Notes: generated by a model not told the origin, from the letters alone. A stretch of 62,515 bases of DNA from Algivirga pacifica (GCF_039543525.1 NZ_BAABJX010000058.1:1-62515); one strand, 5' to 3'; shown: positions 46,483 through 55,042, counted from the first letter of the stretch. Program-made: numbers and translations.

Positions 46483-46804
46483 AGTGTAGGTGGTATTGGG
46501 TTTGTTATTAAGGTTTTGCGTGTGAGTACTTAACAGAAAGCATGTACCAACTTGCAAATAAGAGTGTATCAATAATACTACATGTTGATGTAATATTGGT
46601 GGGAGTAATATTATTGATAATTAGATAGTTGAAGGTATCTAATAAATATTACCTAAAAAATGTAAATCCGTTCTAAACCTTAGTTAGATGGAGGGTGAAG
46701 AATATCTAATTGATCATTAGACTTTATCACGGTTAATTTCGTATAAGCAGTTCAGTAGGCTTTTTTACTCATAGACAATTAACCGTGATAAACGCTATTA
46801 AAAA
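46483..46804. repeat. Gene-free interval with 70-base palindromic element
   Basis: The interval between two leftward genes. Bases 46723-46792 have perfect 15-base inverted ends TTTATCACGGTTAAT / ATTAACCGTGATAAA. The inner part (AAGCAGTTCAGTAGGC, TTTTTTACTCATAGAC) matches pieces of 4573-4792. The rest, upstream of the giant gene, is AT-rich and probably holds its promoter, which I cannot pinpoint. Confidence 0.8.
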
Positions 46805-47317
46805 TTATTTTACTCTCGGTCTCTTGTATACCGGCACCGTACTACAAGGTTCCCCATACATCAGAGACTTGACAACCGGCTTGAGAAGGCGAGTAATTTC
46901 GACATAGGCATAGGTGGGCACGGGAAGGTTACCACACCCTTTGATCACCACTGGGCGATCCCTGAATTGCTCCACATCAATTTTGGATAAAGCTTCTTTA
47001 TAAAGGCTGATCTCTAGCTCTTCCAAAGACCCAAAGGCTACCATGTGGGCATGGACTTCTAGTTTAGAAGCTAATAGCATGTAGGCCCAGATAGGAACAA
47101 TGGCGTCAGCTGAGCAAGTAAGGGCAACATTTTTTCCTTCATATTGAGTCCAGTCGTGCTCTTTTACAAATGCACGAAAGTCTTTTTCCCTTAAGATAAG
47201 CCCTTGAAAAAGTTGATCTTTGATATCTAGAATAATACGTTCCCCCTGATGGTAGTAATCCTCCAGGTTTAAGGTAATAATAGGACTTTGTGCTACACGA
47301 TTAATAATCTCTTCCAT
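46805..47317 (-). CDS. DUF2480 family protein
   Basis: 170 residues from the ATG at 47317 (MEEIINRVAQSPIITLNLED); an in-frame upstream start at 47383 adds residues unlike the family and is rejected. Conserved parts: LFQGLILREKDFRAFVKEHD, VALTCSADAIVPIWAYMLLA and the end VIKGCGNLPVPTYAYVEITR. DUF2480 is widespread in Bacteroidota, cytosolic and of unknown function. Cysteines in TCSAD, KGCGN and EPCST are notable and could bind metal. Confidence 0.85.
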   Translation of the reverse strand: MEEIINRVAQSPIITLNLEDYYHQGERIILDIKDQLFQGLILREKDFRAFVKEHDWTQYEGKNVALTCSADAIVPIWAYMLLASKLEVHAHMVAFGSLEELEISLYKEALSKIDVEQFRDRPVVIKGCGNLPVPTYAYVEITRLLKPVVKSLMYGEPCSTVPVYKRPRVK

Positions 47318-47475
47318 ATTTTGTGAAATGTTGGGGCTGCTAGCGCAGCTAGTTGAGTAGAACTTCGTTCTGTTGAGATGCATCCATATAAATTTTCAGG
47401 TCAACCTTAATTACTATATAGCATCTCCATAGGTAACCATGAAACACAAAATAAGTTAAGTTAAATCCAAAAGAA

Positions 47476-47501
47476 AAGCCTTGTTCCTAAGAACAAGGCT
47501 T
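47476..47501. terminator. Terminator hairpin of the lipoprotein gene
   Basis: AAGCCTTGTTC-CTAA-GAACAAGGCTT. On the minus strand a T-rich run follows, fitting the end of the leftward gene 47608-48492, with the long heptamer array between stop codon and hairpin. Confidence 0.75.
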
Positions 47502-47510
47502 AAAATTTTT

Positions 47511-47610
47511 CACTGCTCACTGCTCACTGCTCACTGCTCACTGCTCACTGCTCACTGCTCACTGCTCACTGCTCACTGCTCACTGCTCACTGCTCACTGC
47601 TCACTGCTCA
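47511..47610. repeat. Heptamer tandem array (CACTGCT)14
   Basis: 100 bases, 14.3 uninterrupted copies. The TGA stop codon of the leftward lipoprotein gene (47608-47610) is itself part of the last unit (TGAGCAG on the minus strand). An open frame through the array is repeat-derived and not a gene. Confidence 0.95.
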
Positions 47611-48492
47611 GCTACTTTCTGATCCATCATTTTCTTCCAAAGGGACGGCTTGTCCACTTTCCTGTAAACTGTCTGCTTGACTACCGTCTCCAGGCTTGTA
47701 AAAGCGAGGTCGCCAGAACTGCCACCATTTGCGTTGTTTAACGGTATCTGAGACAGACCTGATGATTTCTGCATCCAAGTCAACAGGTTGTCCTACCAGC
47801 TTTTCGTAGTGATACTGTTCTACATCATGAGGAGGTAAAGAGTCTGGATTAAAGTTGTAGTAATCCAGAATACGTTCCTGTTGGGTACGCTTTTGGTACT
47901 TTTTAGGGATTTGGTCTTTGTCCGGGTCAAAGAACGGATCTGCACCACGAGCAGGACCTATCTGTGCTGAAGCCACTGAATCATTAGCTGCAAGCATACC
48001 ATCCATCGTAGAATCCTGAGCTGCACCTGGGTTGGCAGGGTAATAGACATCATAGTATTGTCGGGGTTGTGGCTTGAACTTCAATACCACTGCCAGCTCT
48101 GTATTGTCCGGAACCGTTTCATAGTCCGGAAGTTCATACCCTCTCAGACTGTCATAAGCATCCACTTCTTTTTGTGTAGGATACGTAATGGCATATTCCA
48201 TCTCTTTACGTAGACTAGTTTTTGCCTTAGGTTTTCGGAATAGGCCCCTTTTTTGCTTCTTATCCAATGTACCATTCCAACGGGTTTTCTGAGCAACCAA
48301 TAGATCATGGGAAGGTTTTTCCTTGGGATCGAGTTGTTCAATGCCGAAGGGGGAGAATTGATAGGCAAAGTAATCTTCATACTCTCCGGTAGGCTGGAAA
48401 GCGCTATAATAGGCCGGACACACCTGTGGCTTGCAAGCCATCATGAGTTGGCAGGAGAATAGAATAAGTATGAGAGATTCTGTTCTTTTCAT
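47608..48492 (-). CDS. Hypothetical lipoprotein
   Basis: 294 residues. Lipoprotein signal MKRTESLILILFSCQLMMAC with the lipid cysteine at about residue 20, followed by KPQVCPAYYSAFQPTGEYED. The body is proline- and charge-rich with low predicted order (FDPDKDQIPKKYQKRTQQER, a WWQFWRPRFY patch near 260) and an acidic C-terminus. No family recognised. Its 3' end runs into the long heptamer array, so repeat slippage could change the transcript end but not the protein. Confidence 0.75.
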   Translation of the reverse strand: MKRTESLILILFSCQLMMACKPQVCPAYYSAFQPTGEYEDYFAYQFSPFGIEQLDPKEKPSHDLLVAQKTRWNGTLDKKQKRGLFRKPKAKTSLRKEMEYAITYPTQKEVDAYDSLRGYELPDYETVPDNTELAVVLKFKPQPRQYYDVYYPANPGAAQDSTMDGMLAANDSVASAQIGPARGADPFFDPDKDQIPKKYQKRTQQERILDYYNFNPDSLPPHDVEQYHYEKLVGQPVDLDAEIIRSVSDTVKQRKWWQFWRPRFYKPGDGSQADSLQESGQAVPLEENDGSESS

Positions 48493-48611
48493 TATACAAT
48501 GACTTCAATAGCAGTGCTGGTACATGATTACCTATCAATACAGTAACATAAAGACAACTGTAAGGTTTGGAAAGGGCAATCATACTTTTAGTTTTTGGAA
48601 AATTTTTCTTT

Positions 48612-48774
48612 AGAGCTTGTTTGGAATACTGATTTAGATAGAGAAAATTTCTATAACCTGTTCAAAATGATTCAAATTTGAGAATAATAGTGGTTCTATT
48701 TGTCGAAAATTTGAGTCGATTTGAACAGTGATTAGAGGAATTTTCTATCTGAAGACGTATTCCAAACAAGCTCT
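48612..48774. repeat. 163-base inverted-repeat element with AGAGCTTGTTTGG ends
   Basis: Ends AGAGCTTGTTTGGAATAC and GTATTCCAAACAAGCTCT are perfect complements; the inner arms pair imperfectly (ATAGAGAAAATTT with AATTTTCTATC, CTGTTCAAA with TTTGAACAG). Relatives at 52503-52581 and 35732-35766. Confidence 0.85.
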
Positions 48775-49159
48775 TAGTAGATTTCTCTCATAAGCAACGC
48801 TTTCATCTAAAGTTATTCTGAGAAAAAAATGTGCCACTATTTGCCACAAACAGTGGGAGATACAATATCTTGTAATTATTATAGAAAAGTCATATTCTGT
48901 GCAACGTAATGAATAGACCTAAAGCTGTTACAGATATAATATTTGACACTGGTATAAAATGCCAATATATACCCTTCTCCCTTCCTTTGCAAATTGCCAT
49001 CCTCCAAATAGTTCAACTTAAGTGAAAGATAACTCATGTAAGACAGAGATACGATGATATATATTTTTTACAACTTGTAAATATATCTTAATAGTATGCT
49101 TGAGGGAATAAATTATTCTATAAATCCACTATTATCAACGTCATTAATAGAGGGGGTTA

Positions 49160-49191
49160 TTGTACTTGTCGGGGTTTTTTCTGTATTTTTG
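49160..49191 (+). promoter_or_regulatory. Candidate Bacteroidota-type promoter of ccmBCDE
   Basis: TATTTTTG at 49184-49191 fits the -7 consensus TAnnTTTG, with TTG triplets at 49160 and 49166 as -33 candidates. Transcription would begin a few bases before the ATG at 49202, giving a very short leader. Confidence 0.45.
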
Positions 49192-49201
49192 CGGCAGAAT
49201 T

Positions 49202-49876
49202 ATGACAAGCATCACTAAACAAATACAGACTTTAGTCAAGAAAGAATTCTTGCTGGAATGGAGAGAACGCTCCGCTCTTAATGGCATACTGTTGTATACC
49301 TTCAGTACCGTCTTTGTGTGTTATTTGAGTTTTAATCAGCAACGGGTCAATTTGCACCCAATTACCTGGAACACACTTTTTTGGATTATACAGCTATTTA
49401 CGGCAATCAACGGGATTTCCAAGACCTTTGCGCAAGAGCAGGGTGGAAGATTTTTCTTCTATTACTCTTTAGTGAGTCCTTTGGCTGTGATCTTGTCCAA
49501 GATTATCTATAACTCCTTATTGATGGTATTGGTAGCGATGGTGGGGGTTGGAGTTTATGTCTTTGTAATGGGTAACCCCGTACAGGATTTACCTTTGTTT
49601 ATACTCAATTTATTTCTTGGTGCCATAGGGTTTGCCGCTACCCTGACGATGATTGCAGGAATTGCGTCTAAGTCCAATAATAACAGTACGCTGATGGCTG
49701 TCTTAGGTTTTCCTACGATCTTACCCATGATCTTAATGTTGATCAAGGTGTCTAAAAATGCGATGGATGGATTAGACCGAGGAGTGAGTATGGACGAAAT
49801 TATTACCATTCTAGGTATAGATGCTGTGGTGATTGCGGTGTCTTGCTTGCTTTTCCCCTATTTGTGGAGAAGTTAA
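49202..49876 (+). CDS. ccmB: Cytochrome c maturation heme exporter subunit CcmB
   Basis: 224 residues from the ATG at 49202; an earlier start at 49160 lies in the promoter region and is rejected. About six membrane helices. KEFLLEWRERSALNGILLYT at the N-terminus and LVSPLAVILSKIIYNSLLM, FLGAIGFAATLTMIAGIAS, FPTILPMILMLIKVSK match CcmB. It is the permease-type subunit that works with the ATPase CcmA (not in this window) in delivering heme to CcmE. First gene of ccmB-C-D-E. Confidence 0.92.
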   Translation: MTSITKQIQTLVKKEFLLEWRERSALNGILLYTFSTVFVCYLSFNQQRVNLHPITWNTLFWIIQLFTAINGISKTFAQEQGGRFFFYYSLVSPLAVILSKIIYNSLLMVLVAMVGVGVYVFVMGNPVQDLPLFILNLFLGAIGFAATLTMIAGIASKSNNNSTLMAVLGFPTILPMILMLIKVSKNAMDGLDRGVSMDEIITILGIDAVVIAVSCLLFPYLWRS

Positions 49877-49937
49877 GCAGTTATAAAAAAAGAATAAACA
49901 TAATTGGCCTTTGGGCCGGTGGTTAAATATAAAGACG

Positions 49938-50627
49938 ATGAAATTAAGCTGGTGGAAAATAGTAACCATTGTGTTACTGACCTATACCGTAATCGGAGGG
50001 TTATTGATGGAAGTGCCTCGCTTGCCAATTCTCAACGAGACAATCCGTAACTTGTATTTTCATGTACCTATGTGGTTTAGTATGATCATACAGATGTTGG
50101 TCGGGACTGTATATGCTATTAAATATCTGAAATCGTCTAATACAGAACATGACCTGAAGTCAGTAGAATTTACAAATGCAGGAATTCTATTCGGTATTCT
50201 GGGTCTATTGACTGGAATGCTTTGGGCCAAGTTTACTTGGGGCGACTTCTGGACCGGAGACCCTAAACTGAATGCGACAGCCGTAGGGATGATGTTCTAT
50301 ATGGGATATTTTGTGTTGAGAAACTCTTTACAGGATGCAGAGCAAAAGGCAAGAATCAGTGGTATCTATAACATCTTTATATTTCCACTATTTGTGGCTT
50401 TGATCTTCGTCTTGCCTCGCTTGACAGACTCCCTTCATCCAGGAAATGGAGGTAATCCAGGGTTTAATGCCTATGATTTGGACTCCAAGCTACGCCTGGT
50501 GTTTTATCCAGCAGTAATAGGTTGGATCTTACTAGGGGTATGGATTGCTACCTTGAAGGTTCGTCTAAGAAAAGCAGAGGATAAGATCCTTGAGAAACAA
50601 GAGGATAGCCAACGCGCAATTCTATAG
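49938..50627 (+). CDS. ccmC: Cytochrome c maturation protein CcmC
   Basis: 229 residues from the ATG at 49938, 61 bases after ccmB. Six membrane helices. The periplasmic WWD-type heme-handling motif is FTWGDFWTGDPKLNAT (about residues 103-118), flanked by histidines expected to bind heme (YFHVPMWFSMI near 40; DSLHPGNGGN near 170). It attaches heme to CcmE in the periplasm. Fifth and sixth helices: AVIGWILLGVWIATL at the C-terminus. Confidence 0.92.
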   Translation: MKLSWWKIVTIVLLTYTVIGGLLMEVPRLPILNETIRNLYFHVPMWFSMIIQMLVGTVYAIKYLKSSNTEHDLKSVEFTNAGILFGILGLLTGMLWAKFTWGDFWTGDPKLNATAVGMMFYMGYFVLRNSLQDAEQKARISGIYNIFIFPLFVALIFVLPRLTDSLHPGNGGNPGFNAYDLDSKLRLVFYPAVIGWILLGVWIATLKVRLRKAEDKILEKQEDSQRAIL

Positions 50628-50764
50628 TAGTATTGTTGAGCGCTACGTATACCGAAAGTAAGTGGTATAAAAAAAAATGAGCGCCATATCATTGATTAAT
50701 AAAACATTCAAAGGGAACAGATACTTTTAGTAATTGAACCCTCTTGCTTATAAATAATAAAGAC

Positions 50765-51028
50765 ATGAAAAAGTTAGTATACATTGCCACCTTTGTCATC
50801 ATTAGCCTTTTTGCAAAACTAGAGGTTGCACAAGCACAGGATAAAATTCCAGTAACGGCAAGAGATTATAATAATCAGGAAGTTGAGATGGCTGATGTCA
50901 TGCGTGATAATGGAAAAATCTTTGTGGTTGTTGGCGTCGTGGCAATTATTATGGGGGGAATGTTTTATTACCTGATTGCGATTGACAGAAAAGTCAGTAA
51001 GATCGAAAAAATCGCTAACGAACAGTAA
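50765..51028 (+). CDS. ccmD: CcmD family small membrane protein
   Basis: 87 residues from the ATG at 50765. A cleavable-looking N-terminus (MKKLVYIATFVIISLFAKLE) is followed by MRDNGKIFVVVGVVAIIMGG, a membrane helix (about 50-70), and a basic tail IDRKVSKIEKIANEQ. The shape is that of Bacteroidota CcmD-family proteins, which are thought to help CcmC release heme-loaded CcmE. 137 bases after ccmC and 54 before ccmE. Confidence 0.8.
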   Translation: MKKLVYIATFVIISLFAKLEVAQAQDKIPVTARDYNNQEVEMADVMRDNGKIFVVVGVVAIIMGGMFYYLIAIDRKVSKIEKIANEQ

Positions 51029-51082
51029 TTTCAACAAACTAAACAAGACGGTATTCTTGTTATTAATTAATTCAAAATCGCT

Positions 51083-51496
51083 ATGAAGATTTCCAGTATT
51101 ATCGGATTAATCGTAATCGCTGTGGGTATTGCAGTAGTTGTGACAACCTCAGGAGATGCCAGTGAATATGTGAGCTTTCAGGAAGCTTACACTAAAGCTG
51201 CTAACGGAGATGACGCTAAAGTACACGTAATTGGAGAATTGTTGAAGAATGACAATAATGAGGTGATTGGTATTGAGTATAACCCTAGTATTGATGCCAA
51301 TTATTTAGGGTTTACCTTGGTTGATGAAAACCATGAAGCACATAAGGTAGTCTGCTTTAACCCACCTGCATCGATGAAAGATTTTGAAAAGTCAGAGAAG
51401 GTAGTTGTAATCGGTAGAGCAAGCAAAGATGGAAACTTTGTAGCTTCTAAGATTTTGATGAAATGTCCTTCTAAGTACGAAGAGAAGCAATTATAA
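51083..51496 (+). CDS. ccmE: Heme chaperone CcmE, CxxxY variant
   Basis: 137 residues: an N-terminal membrane anchor (IIGLIVIAVGIAVVVTTSGD) and a periplasmic beta-barrel domain (VHVIGELLKNDNNEVIGIEY, FTLVDENHEAHKVVCFNPPA, VVVIGRASKDGNFVASKILM). The heme-attachment site is CPSKY at the C-terminus (about 128-132) in place of the HxxxY of E. coli CcmE. The CxxxY form is known from the variant System I of archaea and some bacteria. It receives heme from CcmC and passes it to CcmF. No ccmF follows; the next gene is convergent. Confidence 0.9.
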   Translation: MKISSIIGLIVIAVGIAVVVTTSGDASEYVSFQEAYTKAANGDDAKVHVIGELLKNDNNEVIGIEYNPSIDANYLGFTLVDENHEAHKVVCFNPPASMKDFEKSEKVVVIGRASKDGNFVASKILMKCPSKYEEKQL

Positions 51497-51518
51497 GAAC
51501 TTCCTATAGTCAGAAGAT

Positions 51519-51778
51519 AAAAAGGCACCTTTACTTATTAAGTTTGAATAATTAACCGACAGTTGAGGCGGCTTACGCCGCTGGTTGAGTGGCACTGCGT
51601 ACCGTTGAGAAGCCCTTCGGCCTGTTGAGAAAGATCAGTACTGCAAAATCTCAACAGCCCGAAGGGCTATACTCAACGGAGCGAAGCTCTACTCAACGAC
51701 ACGCAGTGTCACTCAACAAAGCCATTGGGTAGTATGACGGTTCTTTTTTCAATCTTAATAAGTAAAGGCGCCTTTTTT
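51519..51778. terminator. Terminator split by an inserted repeat element
   Basis: Arms AAAAAGGCACCTTTACTT (51519-51536) and AAGTAAAGGCGCCTTTTTT (51760-51778) pair over 18 bases with one wobble, and would be an ordinary bidirectional terminator between convergent ccmE and DUF4328 genes, but 223 bases of repeat element lie in the loop. Confidence 0.75.
51537..51759. mobile_element. MITE-like element carrying TCAAC-linked mini-hairpins
   Basis: Ends ATTAAGTTTGAATAATTAACC and its imperfect inverse TTCAATCTTAAT resemble those of 6190-6424. The inside is an array of mini-hairpins: GCGGC-TTAC-GCCGC, AGCCC-GAA-GGGCT, GGAGC-GAA-GCTCT and GACAC-GCA-GTGTC, joined by TTGAG/CTCAAC linkers. No coding capacity. 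Confidence 0.8.
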
Positions 51779-51781
51779 CTC

Positions 51782-52468
51782 TTAAATAAGAATCTCTTTC
51801 TCAGCTTCTGGAGATAGTTTAGCGAGTTCTCTTTCCATCGGTAAATAGGAACGAATCACTTTAATAAGCAGCAGTCCAGCAATAACAGACATTAAGCTAT
51901 CAAAACTGTCAAATAATGCCGAGTGCTTATTGTCGTAAGTAATTCCATCGGCATCCCCAAAGACTCTCCATGAAATTTGACCGGTGATATTGGAGATGAT
52001 CCAAAACATCCACCATAGGTTGATGTACAGAAAAGAAGGCTTGGGGTAGTCTCTATCTTGCTTCTTGTAGATAAATACCCATGTTTCCTGATAAATTTCT
52101 TTCATAATTTGCATTGGGCGAAATGCGTTTAGGAAGGGAATAAACCAAGCACCTACAGCCCATCCTTCTCCATGATTAAGGTGACTTACTTTGACATGTA
52201 AGTTTGCATAACTTCTTCTGAACCATTGCAAGAAGAATACTATACTACAGACATAACATGTCAGAAGTACTAAAGCAACAAAACCAATGATAATGTCTAT
52301 CATATCAAGGGTTTCCGAATAGGCAATATTATCCATTTCCAATAAACTACTGACTAAGTTGTACTTGAATAAATAGATAAAAATGAAGATGAAGTTAATG
52401 GTAGCAACGGCATAAAGAAAGGTAATCGCTCGCTTACCTCTTGCCTCATTTGATTTTAGAAAGTTCAT
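51782..52468 (-). CDS. DUF4328 family membrane protein
   Basis: 228 residues with about five membrane helices. Family marks: FLQWFRRSYANLHVKVSHLN, GWAVGAWFIPFLNAFRPMQI (the conserved W-F-I-P-F-N-P-like turn) and INLWWMFWIISNITGQISWR. The function of DUF4328 proteins is unknown. It is convergent with the ccm operon and upstream of nothing else on its strand. Confidence 0.88.
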   Translation of the reverse strand: MNFLKSNEARGKRAITFLYAVATINFIFIFIYLFKYNLVSSLLEMDNIAYSETLDMIDIIIGFVALVLLTCYVCSIVFFLQWFRRSYANLHVKVSHLNHGEGWAVGAWFIPFLNAFRPMQIMKEIYQETWVFIYKKQDRDYPKPSFLYINLWWMFWIISNITGQISWRVFGDADGITYDNKHSALFDSFDSLMSVIAGLLLIKVIRSYLPMERELAKLSPEAEKEILI

Positions 52469-52502
52469 CGGTAAAAAAGATTAATTAAAAAGTATATTAA
52501 GA

Positions 52503-52581
52503 AGAGCTTGTCTGGCACCAGATCTTTTGGAATAAAATTAGAGGGATTTTATTCTCAAAACCTGGATTCCAGACAAGCTCT
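52503..52581. repeat. 79-base inverted-repeat element with AGAGCTTGTCTGG ends
   Basis: AGAGCTTGTCTGG and CCAGACAAGCTCT enclose AATAAAATTAGAGGGATTTTATT, a smaller hairpin. Same family as 48612-48774, with different inner sequence. Lies between the ABC permease stop and the DUF4328 start. Confidence 0.85.
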
Positions 52582-52614
52582 AAGTTATTCCTTTTATAAG
52601 GGACACACAAAATA

Positions 52615-55038
52615 TTATAAGTCTTCTACGGGATTTTTTAACCCAGCTTTGATCGTGTGATAGCTTACCGTTGTCAACATTACCAATAAAGCGGTTATTC
52701 CACTGATCGCGAAGGCTTCCCATCCTACAGACGTACTAGAAGGGAAACCATTGAGCCAATTTTGTAGTATGGCGTATGAAATAGGCCACGCCACTGTGAT
52801 AGCAATAAGCACCAAAGTGATAAACTCTTTGGTTAGGAAGAGCATAATGGCAGGGTTGGTCGCGCCCAAGGATTTGCGAATAGCCACTTCTTTGGCTTTT
52901 TTGGAGACCTCAAAAAAGGAAAGGCCAAATAACCCCAAAACCGTAATTAAAATACCTACGGCAGAGAAGAATAAAGAAATACGAACGAGCTTGACTTCCT
53001 GAAAATAGAGCTTTTTTAAGCTACTCTTTAAAAGGAAAGTGTTAGCCTTCTCCTTTTTACCTAACTTTCTCCATACCTGATTGATATGTTTTGTAATAGA
53101 ACGTGGATTACTACGTTTCATACGAAGAAAAAGGTAGTTGGAACGGTAGCTCTTATTGGATTTCTGTTCATGTATGAAGAACACAAACGGCCCTGAAGGT
53201 TCATGTAAGGAGCGGTAATTGATATCAGGTACAACACCTGTAATGACTTGCTTGTCTTTTCTGTGGGGGAAATAAAATAGTTGTCCCAAGGCATTTTCTG
53301 GATTGTGATACCCTAGTATTTTGCTCATGGCGTGATTGATAATGACTTCTTTAGCCCCATCGTTTTGTTCAGAAGAAAATCGTCTTCCGGCGAGTAGCGG
53401 AATATTAAATGTATCAAAGAACCCATCCCTGACAGCCATTCCTGGAACTAAATAGCTACTCTTATGTGTATTAGCGCTATCTGATCCCAAAAAGAAATGC
53501 GTTTGATGTGCTGCTCCCAATAGAAAGTCCATGGCGGTGATAGCAGTAATATCAGGAGAGGCCAGAAGCTCGGCTTTTAGGGTGTCAAAGCTGTGCTCAA
53601 ATCGCATATCTCCCAAAGGCACTACCATGATATTATTGGAATCAAATCCAAGGGAGGCAGAGGTCAGGTGATTGAATTGCTTTATGCTTACAATAGAACT
53701 CATCACTAGAAAAATCGTAAGTGCGATTTGAGTGACGATCATGCCCTTTCTGAAATGAGTCCCCTTGATGTAAGTGCTTCTTTTGTTCTGTAGAATACGA
53801 GAAGGGTCTCTTCCAAGAATATAATGGATGGGGTATATGCTGGCTAATATTCCTACGACAAGCCCAGAAGCGATGATGCAGGCGATTACCGTACGCATAT
53901 TATCCTGATAGTAAAGCAAATATTGTTCATCAAAATAGGTGAGCAACGACATAATTGATTCGCTAAGTAATAAAGCGAAGAACATCGATACAAAGCATAT
54001 TAAGAGGGTTTCCACAAGAAAAAGGTCTACTAACTCTAAGTCTGTGGCTCCAATACTTTTTCGAATACCTATTTCCCTGAATCGACTGCTATATCTTGCC
54101 ATGGAGAGGTTGGAGAAGTTAATTCCTGCAATCACAAGAACCACAATAGCCAGTAAGGCAAAAATGTAAATATAGATGATATCTCCATTGGGAGATAGTT
54201 CATAATCCAGTTTTGAAAATAGGTGTATTTCTGTCAGTGGTTGTAAGTAAATAGAGGTATACCCCTGTAATTCTTTAGGATATTTTTCTTCTATAATTTC
54301 TTCAAAGTGGTATTCAACTTCTTCGGGTTGACGTCCCTCTTTCAAGAGCAGATAGGTCCAGCAAGGGTTCCAAAGCCATTGTTTATTGCCTTTCTGATTG
54401 AAGCTACCTTCTCTTCCATAGTCAAGTGTACTAAGTGAGATCAATACATCTGGGGCAAGGTGTGTAGGCTGACTGGAAGGAACGAATACCCCTGTGATTT
54501 TCACCGATTGTCCTCTCCTGTGTTTAATGAATTTCCCAATAGGAGACTCATTACCAAATAACTCCTGTGCTACCTTGGTAGAGATAATGGCTTGCTTTGC
54601 CTCGTTCAAAGGCTGTTCTAAGCTACCTTCTTTGAAGGAAAGGGGAAATAAGGACAAGTAGCTTGGGTCGGTATAGTACAAACGTTCTGAGATAAAGGTT
54701 TTCTCTTGATACTCCAGGGTATGGTTGTTCGTCTGAAAATTAAATAAACGGACGTAGTTTTCGACTAACTCAGGGTATTTCTGTTGCAGGTGTGGGCCAA
54801 ACATCACAGGCATAGAGGCAGACTTTTCTCCTGTACCTCCTTTTTGAATATGCTCTACCACCCGATAAGTACGTTGATGCAATGGGTATTGTTGATCAAA
54901 ACTCCATTCATACCGTACGATTAGGATCAGAAAGGTGAAAAAGGCAATACCTATTGATAGCCCCAAGATATTGAGGATAGAAAAAAGCTTATGCTTAAAA
55001 AGATTACGTACTGCGACAATAATATAACTCCTTAACAT
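52615..55038 (-). CDS. MacB/FtsX-type ABC transporter permease
   Basis: 807 residues from the ATG at 55038 (MLRSYIIVAVRNLFKHKLFS); an upstream in-frame start at 55107 reads the heptamer array and is rejected. Layout: membrane helix (about 20-42), a MacB-like periplasmic domain (about 45-270), three helices of an FtsX domain (about 285-420, with GIRKSIGATDLELVDLFLVE), a second periplasmic domain (about 440-670) and a final FtsX domain (VAIRKSLGATNPAIMLFLTK). Pairs with the ATPase gene upstream. In Bacteroidota such pairs export peptides, lipids or antibiotics using mechanical force across the envelope; the cargo is unknown. Confidence 0.9.
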   Translation of the reverse strand: MLRSYIIVAVRNLFKHKLFSILNILGLSIGIAFFTFLILIVRYEWSFDQQYPLHQRTYRVVEHIQKGGTGEKSASMPVMFGPHLQQKYPELVENYVRLFNFQTNNHTLEYQEKTFISERLYYTDPSYLSLFPLSFKEGSLEQPLNEAKQAIISTKVAQELFGNESPIGKFIKHRRGQSVKITGVFVPSSQPTHLAPDVLISLSTLDYGREGSFNQKGNKQWLWNPCWTYLLLKEGRQPEEVEYHFEEIIEEKYPKELQGYTSIYLQPLTEIHLFSKLDYELSPNGDIIYIYIFALLAIVVLVIAGINFSNLSMARYSSRFREIGIRKSIGATDLELVDLFLVETLLICFVSMFFALLLSESIMSLLTYFDEQYLLYYQDNMRTVIACIIASGLVVGILASIYPIHYILGRDPSRILQNKRSTYIKGTHFRKGMIVTQIALTIFLVMSSIVSIKQFNHLTSASLGFDSNNIMVVPLGDMRFEHSFDTLKAELLASPDITAITAMDFLLGAAHQTHFFLGSDSANTHKSSYLVPGMAVRDGFFDTFNIPLLAGRRFSSEQNDGAKEVIINHAMSKILGYHNPENALGQLFYFPHRKDKQVITGVVPDINYRSLHEPSGPFVFFIHEQKSNKSYRSNYLFLRMKRSNPRSITKHINQVWRKLGKKEKANTFLLKSSLKKLYFQEVKLVRISLFFSAVGILITVLGLFGLSFFEVSKKAKEVAIRKSLGATNPAIMLFLTKEFITLVLIAITVAWPISYAILQNWLNGFPSSTSVGWEAFAISGITALLVMLTTVSYHTIKAGLKNPVEDL

Positions 55039-55042
55039 GTAG

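Larger units (their letters stand above)
48493..49201. other. Divergent 709-base region with one palindromic element
   Basis: Between the divergent lipoprotein and ccmB genes. Contains the inverted element at 48612-48774 and the ccmB promoter near 49160-49191. I see nothing recognisable in 48775-49150. Confidence 0.6.

Noticed and set aside
47481..47741. 86-residue rightward open frame
   Set aside because: It is translated from the CACTGCT heptamer array and antisense to the lipoprotein gene.
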